A DNA stretch of 64,000 nucleotides, taken from Chryseobacterium aquifrigidense (GTDB taxonomy: Bacteria > Bacteroidota > Bacteroidia > Flavobacteriales > Weeksellaceae). Positions 18,476-27,450 of the stretch are shown piece by piece. Within the stretch, counting starts at the first letter, position 1; each line of letters starts with the position of its first letter. Position numbers and translations under genes: made by a program. The notes under the pieces are model-generated. The model saw only the letters and a program-made list of their open reading frames with translations. It was not told the origin of the DNA and did not search any database. Location of the stretch: the NCBI RefSeq assembly GCF_006716485.1, contig NZ_VFPD01000001.1, positions 1,611,096-1,675,095 of the forward strand. Direction: 5' to 3'.

Positions 18476-19369
18476 TTAATGATCTAAGGTTTGGTCTGAA
18501 CATTTAGCGTATTGCTTCCGATATTCACTTGGTGAAAAACCTGCATTTTTACTAAACAGCCTGATGAAATATTTGGTGTCTTGATATCCCAGCTGATAGG
18601 AAATTTCCTTGATGCTTATTTCGGTATAGTAGAGCAATCTTTGCGCTTCACTCATCACTTCCTTCTGTATATGTTCGGAAGCAGATAAACCAGTAACTTT
18701 TTTTACTGTATCGCTTAGATGTCCAACAGTTATATTAAGCATTGCTGCAAATTCAGATGGACGCTTTATACTCCGGAAATGTGATTTTACAAGATTCCTG
18801 AATTCCTTCGTGAGATTTATAGAACGTAGGCTAACACTTTCGGAATTAATGAATGATTGGCGTTTGTAGCATAAAACTGCCTGTTCAATAAAAGCTGAAA
18901 GCAATGGTTTTTCAACTTGCCTATAAGGGGTATCGTTCAGATCTTGTAATTTCATGATTGACTCAAAGATTGTTCTAAACCAATGCCGCTCATTATTAGA
19001 GAGAGCGATAATCAAGGTTTCCTCTAATAAATTATCCAAACTGGTTTGTGCCATTCTACCGATATGACGGCTTTCAAAAGACAAATAATAACCTGTTGCA
19101 CTAAGAGTCTCTAGAATCTGATGAACTTGTCCAGGAGGAGAGATAAAAAGTGTCCCCACCGGCATTGTTAAATGCTTAAAATCAAATACAACTTCAAGCT
19201 GATCAGCCTCAATTAGCATGCAAGTATAATGGTCGTGCCTATGAGGTGAAAGTGCTTTTATAATACCTGGTGTAGATACGTTCCAAATACCAACAGCAAT
19301 CCCACTGCTGTAATCCATTCTATTTACTGTAATTGAATCGTTTTTAGGCATAACAATTTCTTTGCACAA
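18476..19369 (-). CDS. AraC-family transcriptional regulator
   Basis: A 297 aa regulator with an N-terminal cupin-like sensor (HRHDHYTCMLIEADQ, residues ~42-56; GTLFISPPGQVHQI ~72-85) and a C-terminal double helix-turn-helix (~205-290): LNITVGHLSDTVKKVTG, ISIKEISYQLGYQDTKYFIR and FSKNAGFSPSEYRKQ. It lies 112 nt upstream of the SnoaL-like gene on the same strand and probably controls that pair. Start could also be the Met at residue 7 (MPKNDSI). Confidence 0.9.
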   Translation of the reverse strand: MCKEIVMPKNDSITVNRMDYSSGIAVGIWNVSTPGIIKALSPHRHDHYTCMLIEADQLEVVFDFKHLTMPVGTLFISPPGQVHQILETLSATGYYLSFESRHIGRMAQTSLDNLLEETLIIALSNNERHWFRTIFESIMKLQDLNDTPYRQVEKPLLSAFIEQAVLCYKRQSFINSESVSLRSINLTKEFRNLVKSHFRSIKRPSEFAAMLNITVGHLSDTVKKVTGLSASEHIQKEVMSEAQRLLYYTEISIKEISYQLGYQDTKYFIRLFSKNAGFSPSEYRKQYAKCSDQTLDH

Positions 19370-19694
19370 CTAATTTAGTTTTTCTTTATTTAATAGTGTG
19401 TATTATTCAAGACTAAAAGTAAAGAAGCTAACTAAATGTGCAATTTTTTCAAAAACATCCATTTTTAACAGTTATCTAAAATTCCAACGTTGCAAACAAC
19501 AGTATTGATAAATAAAAAAGAAATTAAGTATATCCTTTTCTTGATCGGTTGGACCTTCAGTTTATGAATCAATGAATTATTTAAATTTCATTTGAATTGT
19601 TTAAATAAAAACAGGTAGTATGTAGTAACAAGCAACTTTTACTATTTCAAAAAATAACTGTTACCTTTACATCTTCATTAAAACTAAAATAGTT
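19370..19694. other. Divergent promoter region
   Basis: Separates the AraC gene (minus) and the ClC gene (plus). TACCTTTAC at about 19662 is close to a Bacteroidota -7 box for the ClC gene. No gene is seen. Confidence 0.4.
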
Positions 19695-20996
19695 ATGAAA
19701 GGCAATACAGCGTACCGAAAGAAAATAATAAGATCCAGCTATGTCAAATTAATCGGGATATCTATTATCGTTAGTATTATGTGTTGTCTTATATCTTATA
19801 CTTTAAAACATTTGACAGGACAGGTACAGGAATACCTCTTTGAAGAAATTATAGCCACGGAAAACAAATTGCTAATCTTTCTACCAAGTGTAGGCATTAC
19901 AGCAATCTATTTCCTACGTAAATATTTCTTTCAGAATAGAAAAAATAAAGGAATTAAGGAAATATATACAACCCTTGAAACAAGAAAGGATCATCTTCCT
20001 TTTTTTAAAATACCTTCTCACTGCATTAATGGCTTTTTAACGGTCATTTTCGGAGGATCTACAGGAGTCGAAGTATCAACAGTAGTTGCCACCGCAACAG
20101 TTGGTAATCAGGCATACAAACATTTGCATAGTGCTTGGGCCTACAAGACGGAACTGATATGTGCAGGTATTATAGCGGGTGTAACCGTACTCTTTGGAAG
20201 TGCGCTGGGCGGTTTTCTATTTGCATTTGAAGTTATTACACGTAAATACAATAAAACCTTACTGATCAGTGGAATAAGTTCGATGATTATAGCTCATCTA
20301 TTTGTGCATTTTTATGACTCAAACCCATTATTTACATTTAAGGTACAGGACTGGCGGTGGCAATCCATACCTTTTGCTGTGATACTAAGTTTAATCGGAG
20401 GTATATTTGCCCTTTATTTTACAAAAATTGTCATCTACGCAAAAACATTTTTTGGTGGGATTAACAACAATTTCATACGTGTAAATTTAGGTGCCATAAC
20501 TGTTGGGGTATTTATCTTTTTTCTTCCGGCATTATATGGTGATAGTTATCAAGGGCTTGGTAAAATCCTTGAATCAAGTTCGTCCGATATTGTTAATCTC
20601 GCATATTTAATTCCTCTGGTTTTGCTCATCTTTATAAAGCCATTGGCAGCTTCCCTCACTCTCGGCGCAGGCGGTGACGGCGGTGTATTTGCCCCGAGTA
20701 TTGTTACAGGTGCATTTTTAGGGGTATTTTTTGCCCAATTCTGCAACCATTATTTAGGTACTCATCTTGTGGTTATTAACTTTGCGTTATTTGGAGCCGC
20801 TGCCATGCTTTCCGCAGCTATTCACGCCCCTCTTACAGCCATGTTTATTATTTCTAGTATAGTACCGTCTGGCTATCTATTGCTGTTTCCTTTGTTCATC
20901 AGTAGTATTATTTCTAAAATTCTGGCAAAGAAAATCTATCCTTACAATGTGTATACTTACAAAGAATTTCCAAGCAGTCCGAACACAATAAATTGA
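19695..20996 (+). CDS. ClC-family chloride channel/transporter with atypical filter
   Basis: A 433 aa polytopic protein. The third ClC signature is clear: GAGGDGGVFAPSIVTGA (residues 324-340, matching GxFxP). GSALGGFLFAFEV (168-180) corresponds to the GxPLxGxxFxxE region. However, the usual GSGIPE is replaced by KNKGIKE (~83-89), and the GREGP motif, which carries the gating glutamate, by GGSTGVEVSTV (120-130). If S-T-G-V aligns with R-E-G-P, the gate residue is Thr122. Loss of this glutamate elsewhere turns exchangers into channels, so passive anion flow is possible; this is inference. A strong terminator follows at 21224. Confidence 0.85.
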   Translation: MKGNTAYRKKIIRSSYVKLIGISIIVSIMCCLISYTLKHLTGQVQEYLFEEIIATENKLLIFLPSVGITAIYFLRKYFFQNRKNKGIKEIYTTLETRKDHLPFFKIPSHCINGFLTVIFGGSTGVEVSTVVATATVGNQAYKHLHSAWAYKTELICAGIIAGVTVLFGSALGGFLFAFEVITRKYNKTLLISGISSMIIAHLFVHFYDSNPLFTFKVQDWRWQSIPFAVILSLIGGIFALYFTKIVIYAKTFFGGINNNFIRVNLGAITVGVFIFFLPALYGDSYQGLGKILESSSSDIVNLAYLIPLVLLIFIKPLAASLTLGAGGDGGVFAPSIVTGAFLGVFFAQFCNHYLGTHLVVINFALFGAAAMLSAAIHAPLTAMFIISSIVPSGYLLLFPLFISSIISKILAKKIYPYNVYTYKEFPSSPNTIN

Positions 20997-21107
20997 TTAT
21001 AAGTACCGTACGATATTTAAATAAAACAAATCATATCAATAACATCTTATCTATTTATATTGGATTATTACATTTACTAAAAAAAGTAATTTGCAAAAAC
21101 TTTACAA

Positions 21108-21217
21108 CTACAAGTGATTAAATATTAAAATCGGAGTTACCAATTCCTTTTTGATTTGCCTCAAACGAAGCAAATCATCGATAAAAGTGTTTGAAGATAC
21201 GCCCGCCTTGATCACAA
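21108..21217 (-). repeat. Coding-like repeat 'SSNTFIDDL', copy A
   Basis: Minus-strand frame reads FVIKAGVSSNTFIDDLLRLR then QIKKEL and stops at 21108. It shares AAAAGTGTTTGAAGATACGC with copies at 37481-37594 and 37755-37880. No start codon or upstream gene is attached, so it is a C-terminal fragment of a lost gene. Confidence 0.6.
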
Positions 21218-21223
21218 ACAGCC

Positions 21224-21265
21224 AAATGGCGCCAACTAAAGACAGTTAGCGCCATTTTTATTTTG
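21224..21265 (+). terminator. Terminator of the ClC gene
   Basis: Long hairpin: AAATGGCGCCAACT (21224-21237) with AGTTAGCGCCATTT (21244-21257), followed by TTATTTT. It lies about 230 nt beyond the stop codon. Confidence 0.75.
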
Positions 21266-21456
21266 CATAAGAATGAATAAATTTGTAAATGTTGGATATA
21301 AATTATTCAAAAAATTTAGAATCTAATAATTTTTAAGCATAAAATCAAATAAAGGGTTGACAAAGAATTTTACAGAGTTGGAAACTCGTAGAGATTTACA
21401 TAAATAAAAGCGAAAAATTAAAAATCTATACTTTTAAACTGATGGTAAATGGTAAG

Positions 21457-21951
21457 TTAAATTAATATTTGATTCAATGCACTTTTATAACACCCTAAAA
21501 TAAATTCGGTATAATACAACTGTGCATCCAGTGCCTGGGTCTTATCATGAAGCTCTATGCGTTTTGAAAGTACAATCTCTCCTTTGTAACTGAATGAACA
21601 GAATGAATACACTTTAAATCCCGAATTTCTTACAGATGCAGCATATCCAGTAGAAGCAATTCCCCAATCTGTTCCAAATGATTCAGCGACCTTTACAGCG
21701 ATTGTATCAGCCATTTTTTGGGTTTCAAAACTATTTTCCTTAACTTCGATTTGATTTATATCTAAAAATTGAATTTTTTCAGGTAATGTAAAAGTCGTTA
21801 TTCCTCCTTTGTAAAACAGTTTTGCATTAGCCATTTGGGAAAAAGCCAGCTGTATTAATCCCGAGGTTACGCTTTCTGCTATAGAAACCGTTTCATTCAT
21901 TGTAATGAGTGAAGTACTGATATAATCAAGTAAACTTTGCTGAAATTTCAT
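21457..21951 (-). CDS. CinA C-terminal-family protein (nicotinamide-nucleotide amidohydrolase-like)
   Basis: A 164 aa single-domain protein of the CinA C-terminal (PncC) family, which deamidates nicotinamide mononucleotide in pyridine-nucleotide salvage. Visible family features are TVSIAESVTSGLIQLAFSQM (residues ~22-41, normally AESCTGG-L), YKGGITTFT (~46-54) and a STGYA segment near residue 105 in place of the family's GIAGP. The usual AESCTGG cysteine and glycines are changed to AESVTSG, so activity is uncertain. It precedes the small KTIHLF-type gene on the same strand but is downstream of it. Confidence 0.8.
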   Translation of the reverse strand: MKFQQSLLDYISTSLITMNETVSIAESVTSGLIQLAFSQMANAKLFYKGGITTFTLPEKIQFLDINQIEVKENSFETQKMADTIAVKVAESFGTDWGIASTGYAASVRNSGFKVYSFCSFSYKGEIVLSKRIELHDKTQALDAQLYYTEFILGCYKSALNQILI

Positions 21952-22002
21952 GGGTCTATTATTTGTTGATCAAAAAAACTTTTATGCTGCTGAAATCAAT
22001 AT

Positions 22003-22272
22003 TCAGATAACGTCATAATCATTCATGGTTGTCACAAAATAATGCTCAATCATTTCTCTGGCATTTCTGCACATTGACAAAAGATCTTCTCTGGTCATAT
22101 CTTCAAAAATAAAATCATCATGAACTTCAATAATGAACTCAGTCACTTTTTCGGTGTTCATCAGATCATAGGCCATTAAATCATTTAAATTATCTAATCT
22201 ACATTCTTCCTTAAAAAAAGGAAGTTTCCGGGTAATGGAATTCTTAAACTGAAAAAGGTGTATTGTTTTCAT
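22003..22272 (-). CDS. Small KTIHLF-type protein, copy 1
   Basis: 89 aa from the ATG at 22272 (a frame from 22323 is open but its leader has no match in the paralog). It aligns throughout with the 87 aa product at 32154-32417: MKTIHLF(Q/R)F, PFFKEE, DLMN, V(T)E(F/Y)I, HDDF, DLLSMC, and I(I)EHYF...YDVI. The family is acidic, without signal peptide or known motif; function is unknown. It lies 51 nt upstream of the CinA-type gene on the same strand, probably in one operon driven from the promoter-like sequence near 22720. Confidence 0.7.
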   Translation of the reverse strand: MKTIHLFQFKNSITRKLPFFKEECRLDNLNDLMAYDLMNTEKVTEFIIEVHDDFIFEDMTREDLLSMCRNAREMIEHYFVTTMNDYDVI

Positions 22273-22323
22273 GACTTTTGACGTTAAAGTGGTAATAAGA
22301 AAGTCTGTTTTGTATTTAAACAT

Positions 22324-22781
22324 GTTGTTTACTCATGAATGTTCAAACAGTTTTATGGACTCAGTTGATGAAAATTTTTATATATCTATCAATTCCTATA
22401 ATATGGATGAAAAGGACAGAAACCATGGGGCTCCATCCTTGATTAATTAAATCCTTTCGAAAACAGATCTACTATTTTATCGGGATTTAATATGCTCATT
22501 GTCAAAATTGAGAATCCTTAAGCCTACTAATTTTATATGTCGTATATTCGCTTTTTCACATCTTTCTTTATTACTACAATGTTTTCAAATACGGGAGAAC
22601 GGCCTGTTGTTTGATAAATATTTTCAACTGTTCACTATATTTCCTATCTAAAATTGCACTATTTATAGTGATATAAGCTTTATGGATTTTGTGAATTCCT
22701 GATTATTATACTACAAAGATGGCCGTTTAAGTGTTATACTAAGCTATATATATCCGGTATAATTTTACATATATCACACAT
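22324..22781. other. Intergenic with promoter-like element
   Basis: Holds the promoter-like repeat at 22700-22745. The rest is AT-rich leader sequence. No gene is recognised. Confidence 0.4.
22700..22745 (-). promoter_or_regulatory. Duplicated promoter-like element, copy 1
   Basis: AAAGATGGCCGTTT followed by AAGCTATATA recurs at 28764-28800. On the minus strand it reads CTTAG, about 18 bases, then CATCTTTG, close to the Bacteroidota -33/-7 pattern. It points toward the small KTIHLF gene about 440 nt away. That it is a promoter is inference from the repeat and the -7 match. Confidence 0.45.
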
Positions 22782-23342
22782 TTATAAGTCTTCCAGATTT
22801 CCAAGACGTCTTTGTTTCAGCTGTTTATAAAATGAAGGGGAAAGTCCTGTAATTTTTTTAAACTGATTGGAGAGGTGGGCCACGCTGCTGTAATTGAGTT
22901 TATAAGAGATTTCTGTAAGATTAAGTTCATCATATAACAGCAGTTCTTTTACCTTTTCTACTTTATTAATAATAATAAAATGCTGGAGTGTCATTCCTTT
23001 CACTTCTGAAAAGGTATTAGCCAGATAGGTATAATCATAGCCTAATTTTTCACTTACATAGTCTGAGAAATTTTCTTTTGGGAGTTCATCTGAATAATGA
23101 ATCATTTCTATCACTACATTCTTTATTTTCTCTATCAGGATACTTTTTTTATCATCTAATACTTCAAGTCCTGTTTTAAGCAAATTTTCTTTAAGTATCT
23201 GTCTTTGTTCTGAGCTAATATCATCCAATAATTCTACTGTCCCTAAATCAACGACAGCATTTTTAATGCCCAATCTTTCCAGTTCCTGATGGACAACCAT
23301 TTTGCAGCGCAAACTTACCATATATTTTACATACAACTTCAT
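22782..23342 (-). CDS. Short AraC-type HTH regulator
   Basis: A 186 aa protein with an AraC helix-turn-helix pair at the C-terminus (~95-178: FSDYVSEKLGYDYTYLANTF, NLTEISYKLNYSSVAHLSNQ, KKITGLSPSFYKQ). The N-terminal ~80 residues (MKLYVKYMVSLRCKMVVHQEL) replace the normal cupin sensor by a small alpha/beta region that recalls a heavy-metal-associated fold but lacks a CxxC pair. Regulators of this short build are common in Chryseobacterium. It is divergent from the GH130/GT4 operon and may regulate it; the ligand is unknown. Confidence 0.82.
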   Translation of the reverse strand: MKLYVKYMVSLRCKMVVHQELERLGIKNAVVDLGTVELLDDISSEQRQILKENLLKTGLEVLDDKKSILIEKIKNVVIEMIHYSDELPKENFSDYVSEKLGYDYTYLANTFSEVKGMTLQHFIIINKVEKVKELLLYDELNLTEISYKLNYSSVAHLSNQFKKITGLSPSFYKQLKQRRLGNLEDL

Positions 23343-23508
23343 CTCCCCTACTGTTTACATCCGTCAATTATTTCATTAACAGTCATTTATCCAAAGTTAG
23401 TCTATTAAATCGGAAATATCTATGATTTATACAACAAATTAAAAGACAATTGCAAAGCTTTCCTTTTTTAATGATTGAAATTTACAGGTAACAAAAAAAT
23501 ATTTCACA

Positions 23509-23640
23509 ATGTCAAAAGAAAAAGACGGAAAAAAGAAATCAGATAAAACCCCACCCGCAAAATCTGCAAAAGAGAAACGGGAGGATAAAACGAGTAAACG
23601 AAGAGAAAGGGAACAAGAAGCCCGAAATACCGGCAACTAA
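23509..23640 (+). CDS. Small highly charged protein
   Basis: A 43 aa open frame, MSKEKDGKKKSDKTPPAKSA and so on to RNTGN, made almost only of Lys, Arg, Glu, Asp and Ser/Thr. Its stop codon directly abuts the ATG of the GH130 gene (23641), which suggests translational coupling. It has no hydrophobic core and is probably disordered; such peptides occur in stress-related operons of Flavobacteriia, but no family is assigned. Conservation would be the test. Confidence 0.6.
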   Translation: MSKEKDGKKKSDKTPPAKSAKEKREDKTSKRREREQEARNTGN

Positions 23641-24669
23641 ATGGTATCCTTGAAAAAAGATGGAATTATACTCAGAAAAACAACATTAGACTTTGAGAGT
23701 GAAGGAGTTCTAAATCCTGCAGTCATTCAGGATAACGGAAAAATACATTTATTATACAGGGCTCTTGCCAGGAATAACTTCTCGAGTATCGGATACTGTA
23801 TATTATCGGATTATAAGACTCCTGAAATACGGCTCAGCAATCCGGTTATTATCCCTGAATTTGAATACGAAAAACACGGTGTTGAAGATCCAAGAATTGT
23901 CAAAATCGATCACTTATTTTACCTTACTTATACCAGTTATGACGGGGTTAATGCATTGGGTGCACTTGCCGTATCTAAGGATCTAATATCATGGCAAAAG
24001 CTAGGAATCATTGTGCCAAAAATTCCATACAAAAAGTTTAAGCTTTTAGCAGAATCTCAAGGTGAAATAGGAGAAAAGTACAGACGTTTCAACAAACTCC
24101 CGCATACTCATATAAAGGATAAAGAGGTCTTCCTTTGGGATAAAAATGTGATATTTTTTCCAAGAAGAATTAATGGTAAGCTTTATTTTCTACATCGCAT
24201 AAGGCCTGATATCCAAATTGTAAGGATAGAAAAGATTGAAGATCTGAATCCTGATTTCTGGAAAGACTACTTCCTTCATTTTAAAGAACATATTGTATTA
24301 TCTCCCAAATATGAGCATGAAGTAAGCTATATTGGCGGTGGATGCCCCCCTATAGAAACTGAGCATGGATGGCTTTTAATCTACCATGGTGTACATGATA
24401 CCATTGAAGGATATGTTTACAGCGCATGTGCTGCTTTACTGGATCTTGATACTCCTGAAAAAGAAATTTCAAGACTTCCTTATCCTCTTTTCAAGCCCGA
24501 TGAAGAATGGGAACAGAAGGGAGAAGTGAACAATGTCTGCTTCCCTACCGGAGCCATCGTAGAAGGACATACACTCCATATTTACTATGGCGCTGCTGAC
24601 AAAAGAATAGCTATTGCTTCTTTAAGCATCCCTGAATTACTGAAGGAATTACTACAGTACACATCATAA
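23641..24669 (+). CDS. GH130-family glycoside phosphorylase/hydrolase
   Basis: A 342 aa five-bladed beta-propeller enzyme of family GH130. Family hallmarks are NPAVIQDNGKIHLLYRA (residues ~23-39), HGVEDPRIVKIDHLFYLTYT (~80-99) with the conserved ED(P)R, and IGGGCPPIETEHGWLLIYHG (~230-250). GH130 members phosphorolyse or hydrolyse mannosides; which linkage cannot be read here. It begins immediately after the small basic protein and is followed 44 nt later by a glycosyltransferase, so the pair may make and recycle a mannose-containing oligosaccharide (inference). Confidence 0.88.
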   Translation: MVSLKKDGIILRKTTLDFESEGVLNPAVIQDNGKIHLLYRALARNNFSSIGYCILSDYKTPEIRLSNPVIIPEFEYEKHGVEDPRIVKIDHLFYLTYTSYDGVNALGALAVSKDLISWQKLGIIVPKIPYKKFKLLAESQGEIGEKYRRFNKLPHTHIKDKEVFLWDKNVIFFPRRINGKLYFLHRIRPDIQIVRIEKIEDLNPDFWKDYFLHFKEHIVLSPKYEHEVSYIGGGCPPIETEHGWLLIYHGVHDTIEGYVYSACAALLDLDTPEKEISRLPYPLFKPDEEWEQKGEVNNVCFPTGAIVEGHTLHIYYGAADKRIAIASLSIPELLKELLQYTS

Positions 24670-24713
24670 TTGACTATTCTATACAGAATGTCAGGTTTAA
24701 AATAAATATCAAT

Positions 24714-26987
24714 ATGAATAAAAATATAAAATCAGACGTGGAGGAAAAGACAAAAAGACAATCTTTACAAAGTAATAAAAACACAATTAACTATAAACCT
24801 GAAATTATCTTTATAAGTACTTTTCCTCCCAAGGTATGCGGTATTGCAACATACTGTCAGGACTTGGTACAATCCCTTAAATTAAAATTCAGAGAATCAT
24901 TTAGCATCAGCATCTGCCCAATGGAAACTGAGGATGAGGATGAGCATTATCAATATGAAGATGATCCAGAATATCGCTTAAATACATCCGATGCCGTATC
25001 TTATCTGGAGCTGGCTGATAAAATCAATAAGAATAACAATATTCAACTGGTTATGCTCCAGCATGAATTTGGATTTTTCAACGAAACCCCCAACGGATTA
25101 CTGCTTTTTCTTCAAAATACAGAAAAAGATATCATCATTACTTTTCACACCGTTCTACCAAAACCGGATCGGGAATTAAAAGAAAAGGTAAAAGAAATCA
25201 GCAGTTTTGTAAAATCTATTATTGTAATGACCAGTATTTCTGCGGATATACTGAACAATGATTATGATATACCACCTGATAAAATTAAAGTGATACCCCA
25301 CGGCACCCATTTACTGCCATTTATCGATAAAATTTCACTGAAAGCGAAATACGGATTTAAAGATAAAAAAGTTCTTTCAACCTTTGGTTTACTGGGTTCG
25401 GGGAAAAATATTGAAACAACCTTAGAAGCTCTGCCTGAAATCATTTCCAAAAACCCGGATGTAATGTTTCTGATTATTGGAAAAACGCATCCCGGCATCA
25501 TTAAGTATGAAGGTGAGAAATATCGTGATTTTTTGAAGGATACTGTTAAGAGGCTCCATCTGGAAAATCATACTTATTTTATCAATCAGTACCTGCCTCT
25601 AGATAAGTTGTTGGATTATCTTCAGCTTACCAATGTCTATCTTTTCACTTCAAAAGACAGAAATCAGGCAGTAAGTGGTACTTTTTCGTATGCCATCAGC
25701 TGCGGATGTCCCATTATTTCCACGCCTATTCCCCATGCTTTGGAAGTACTGAATGAAGACCTGGGAATTATTATTGATTTTGAAGCTCCGAAGCAGCTTG
25801 CTGTTGCCGTAAATACATTACTAAAAAATGAAACTGTACAGGAAAAATTACGATCAAATAGTCTGGAAAAAATGGCTCCCACAGCCTGGGAAAATTCTTC
25901 TATTTCGCACGCCCTATTATTTCAACAATACAGCAAAGATAAAATGACATTACATTATACATTCCCCAACATTAATCTAAGCCATGTCAAAAATATGACA
26001 ACGGATTTTGGGATGATCCAGTTTTCTAAAATCAACAAACCTGATATCAATTCCGGGTATACTTTGGACGATAATGCCCGGGCTATGATTGTAGCCTGCA
26101 GACATTATGAGCTGAGCAGAGATGAATCTGATCTTGATTTAATCTCAACTTATCTGAAACTTATTAAGTTTTGTCAACAACCGGATGGAAGTTTTCTCAA
26201 TTATATAAATCAGTACAAGGAATTTGCTCAGCAGAATTATGAAACCAACCTTGAAGATTCCAATGGAAGAGCTATCTGGGCACTGGGATATCTTCTTTCA
26301 ATAAAAGCAATCTTACCGCAGCAGTTTTCTGATGAAGCAGAATCAATCATTGAAAAAAGTATTTCATCTATTGAGAATATCCATTCTACCCGGGCAATGG
26401 CTTTTATCATCAAGGGATTGCATTATCAAAACTCTGAAAACAATATTCCATTATTGAAAAAACTCGCCAATCGTCTCGTGAAAATGTATCAGCATGAAAA
26501 ACATAAAGACTGGCATTGGTTTGAAAACTATCTTACTTACGGAAACGGTGTACTCCCTGAAGCTTTATTGTGTGCGTGGATTACCACCAAGGATGAAATG
26601 TATAAACAGGTTGCCGATGAATCATTCAAGTTTTTGCTTTCTAAAATATTTAGTAAGGGCGGCATCAAAGTAATCTCCAATAAAGGATGGCTACAGAAAG
26701 AAACGGTTAAAAGTCCTGAATCAATTGGCGGGGAACAGCCCATAGATGTTGCTTACACCATACTTGCATTATCTACATTCTACAAGGTTTTTAAGGATGA
26801 AAAATATTTGCAGATGATGAGGAGTGCTTTTAGTTGGTTTTTAGGAAAAAATTATTTACATCAGATTATTTATAACCCTGCAACAGGTGGATGTTATGAT
26901 GGGCTTGAAGAGAAAAATGTCAATCTCAATCAGGGAGCGGAATCAACAGTCAGCTTTCTCATGGCAAGGCTCTGTTTTACTAAATAA
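24714..26987 (+). CDS. GT4 glycosyltransferase fused to an alpha/alpha-toroid domain
   Basis: A 757 aa two-part protein. Residues ~25-400 form a GT4/GT-B glycosyltransferase: FISTFPPKVCGIATYCQDLV, HGTHLLPF, STFGLLGSGKNIETTLEALP and AVSGTFSYAISCGCPIISTP with the donor-binding region. Residues ~430-757 form a helical toroid resembling glycosidase or epimerase (alpha/alpha)6 folds: YTLDDNARAMIVACRHYE, DSNGRAIWALGYL, WHWFENYLTYGNGVLPEALL and ESIGGEQPIDVAYTILAL. The first half would transfer sugars; the second may bind or trim the product. It is cytoplasmic, with no signal peptide. It is the last gene of the GH130 operon. Confidence 0.85.
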   Translation: MNKNIKSDVEEKTKRQSLQSNKNTINYKPEIIFISTFPPKVCGIATYCQDLVQSLKLKFRESFSISICPMETEDEDEHYQYEDDPEYRLNTSDAVSYLELADKINKNNNIQLVMLQHEFGFFNETPNGLLLFLQNTEKDIIITFHTVLPKPDRELKEKVKEISSFVKSIIVMTSISADILNNDYDIPPDKIKVIPHGTHLLPFIDKISLKAKYGFKDKKVLSTFGLLGSGKNIETTLEALPEIISKNPDVMFLIIGKTHPGIIKYEGEKYRDFLKDTVKRLHLENHTYFINQYLPLDKLLDYLQLTNVYLFTSKDRNQAVSGTFSYAISCGCPIISTPIPHALEVLNEDLGIIIDFEAPKQLAVAVNTLLKNETVQEKLRSNSLEKMAPTAWENSSISHALLFQQYSKDKMTLHYTFPNINLSHVKNMTTDFGMIQFSKINKPDINSGYTLDDNARAMIVACRHYELSRDESDLDLISTYLKLIKFCQQPDGSFLNYINQYKEFAQQNYETNLEDSNGRAIWALGYLLSIKAILPQQFSDEAESIIEKSISSIENIHSTRAMAFIIKGLHYQNSENNIPLLKKLANRLVKMYQHEKHKDWHWFENYLTYGNGVLPEALLCAWITTKDEMYKQVADESFKFLLSKIFSKGGIKVISNKGWLQKETVKSPESIGGEQPIDVAYTILALSTFYKVFKDEKYLQMMRSAFSWFLGKNYLHQIIYNPATGGCYDGLEEKNVNLNQGAESTVSFLMARLCFTK

Positions 26988-27302
26988 TTAGTTTACTTGT
27001 TTTTCAACCAGCAGCCAACCCTATGATCAAAACTCTGATATCAGTCATTTATCTGCAACTCTGTAATAAGACCTTAGGTTTATGATCTTTAAGATTTCTT
27101 CTTTTTCCAGCTCCAAATTTATACAATTATGGGCATAATCACAGATTTTTTCCCTTTTATAAAACATCACTCTCTCAGTAAGAAAAAGACTCCGGATACT
27201 AACAATGTGTGATAACTGCAATATAAAAAACAAGCTGTAATACATAGGTTATAAAAACACCACCTTGTACTGCAGCAATTAAGTTATATTAAATTCCACG
27301 TC
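26988..27302. other. Intergenic; contains copied upstream region of the csbD-like gene
   Basis: From about 27200 the sequence aligns with 30275-30384 upstream of the intact CsbD-like gene (GTGTGATA, GCAA, CTGTAATACA, GCAATTAAGTTA). The alignment continues into the broken gene at 27303. An open frame on the minus strand here overlaps the copied region and is not believed. Confidence 0.5.
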
Positions 27303-27450
27303 ATGAACACAAATCATCATAAAGGTGACAAACCTTTCAAATTCCTGAAAACTGGAATTTACAGTCAAAATAAATTTATAACTTTCTTGCAAAGAAAATT
27401 AAATATTATCACAGAATTGACGCATTAAAAAGTTATACTTAAAAAATACC
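27303..27450 (+). pseudogene. Broken CsbD-like gene
   Basis: ATG AACACAAATCATCATAAAG opens MNTNHHKGDKPFKF, matching MDTNHNKGNQSFKI of the intact gene at 30385. One A is missing after FK; restoring it gives FKIPENWNLQSK, then a TAA where the intact gene has Gln, and only weak similarity afterwards. Upstream DNA is also copied. It is a decayed duplicate with a frameshift and a stop. Confidence 0.7.

Noticed and set aside
27045-27245. 66-codon open frame on the minus strand
   Set aside because: Its 5' half overlaps DNA that is conserved with the non-coding region upstream of the intact CsbD-like gene, so the frame is a by-product.
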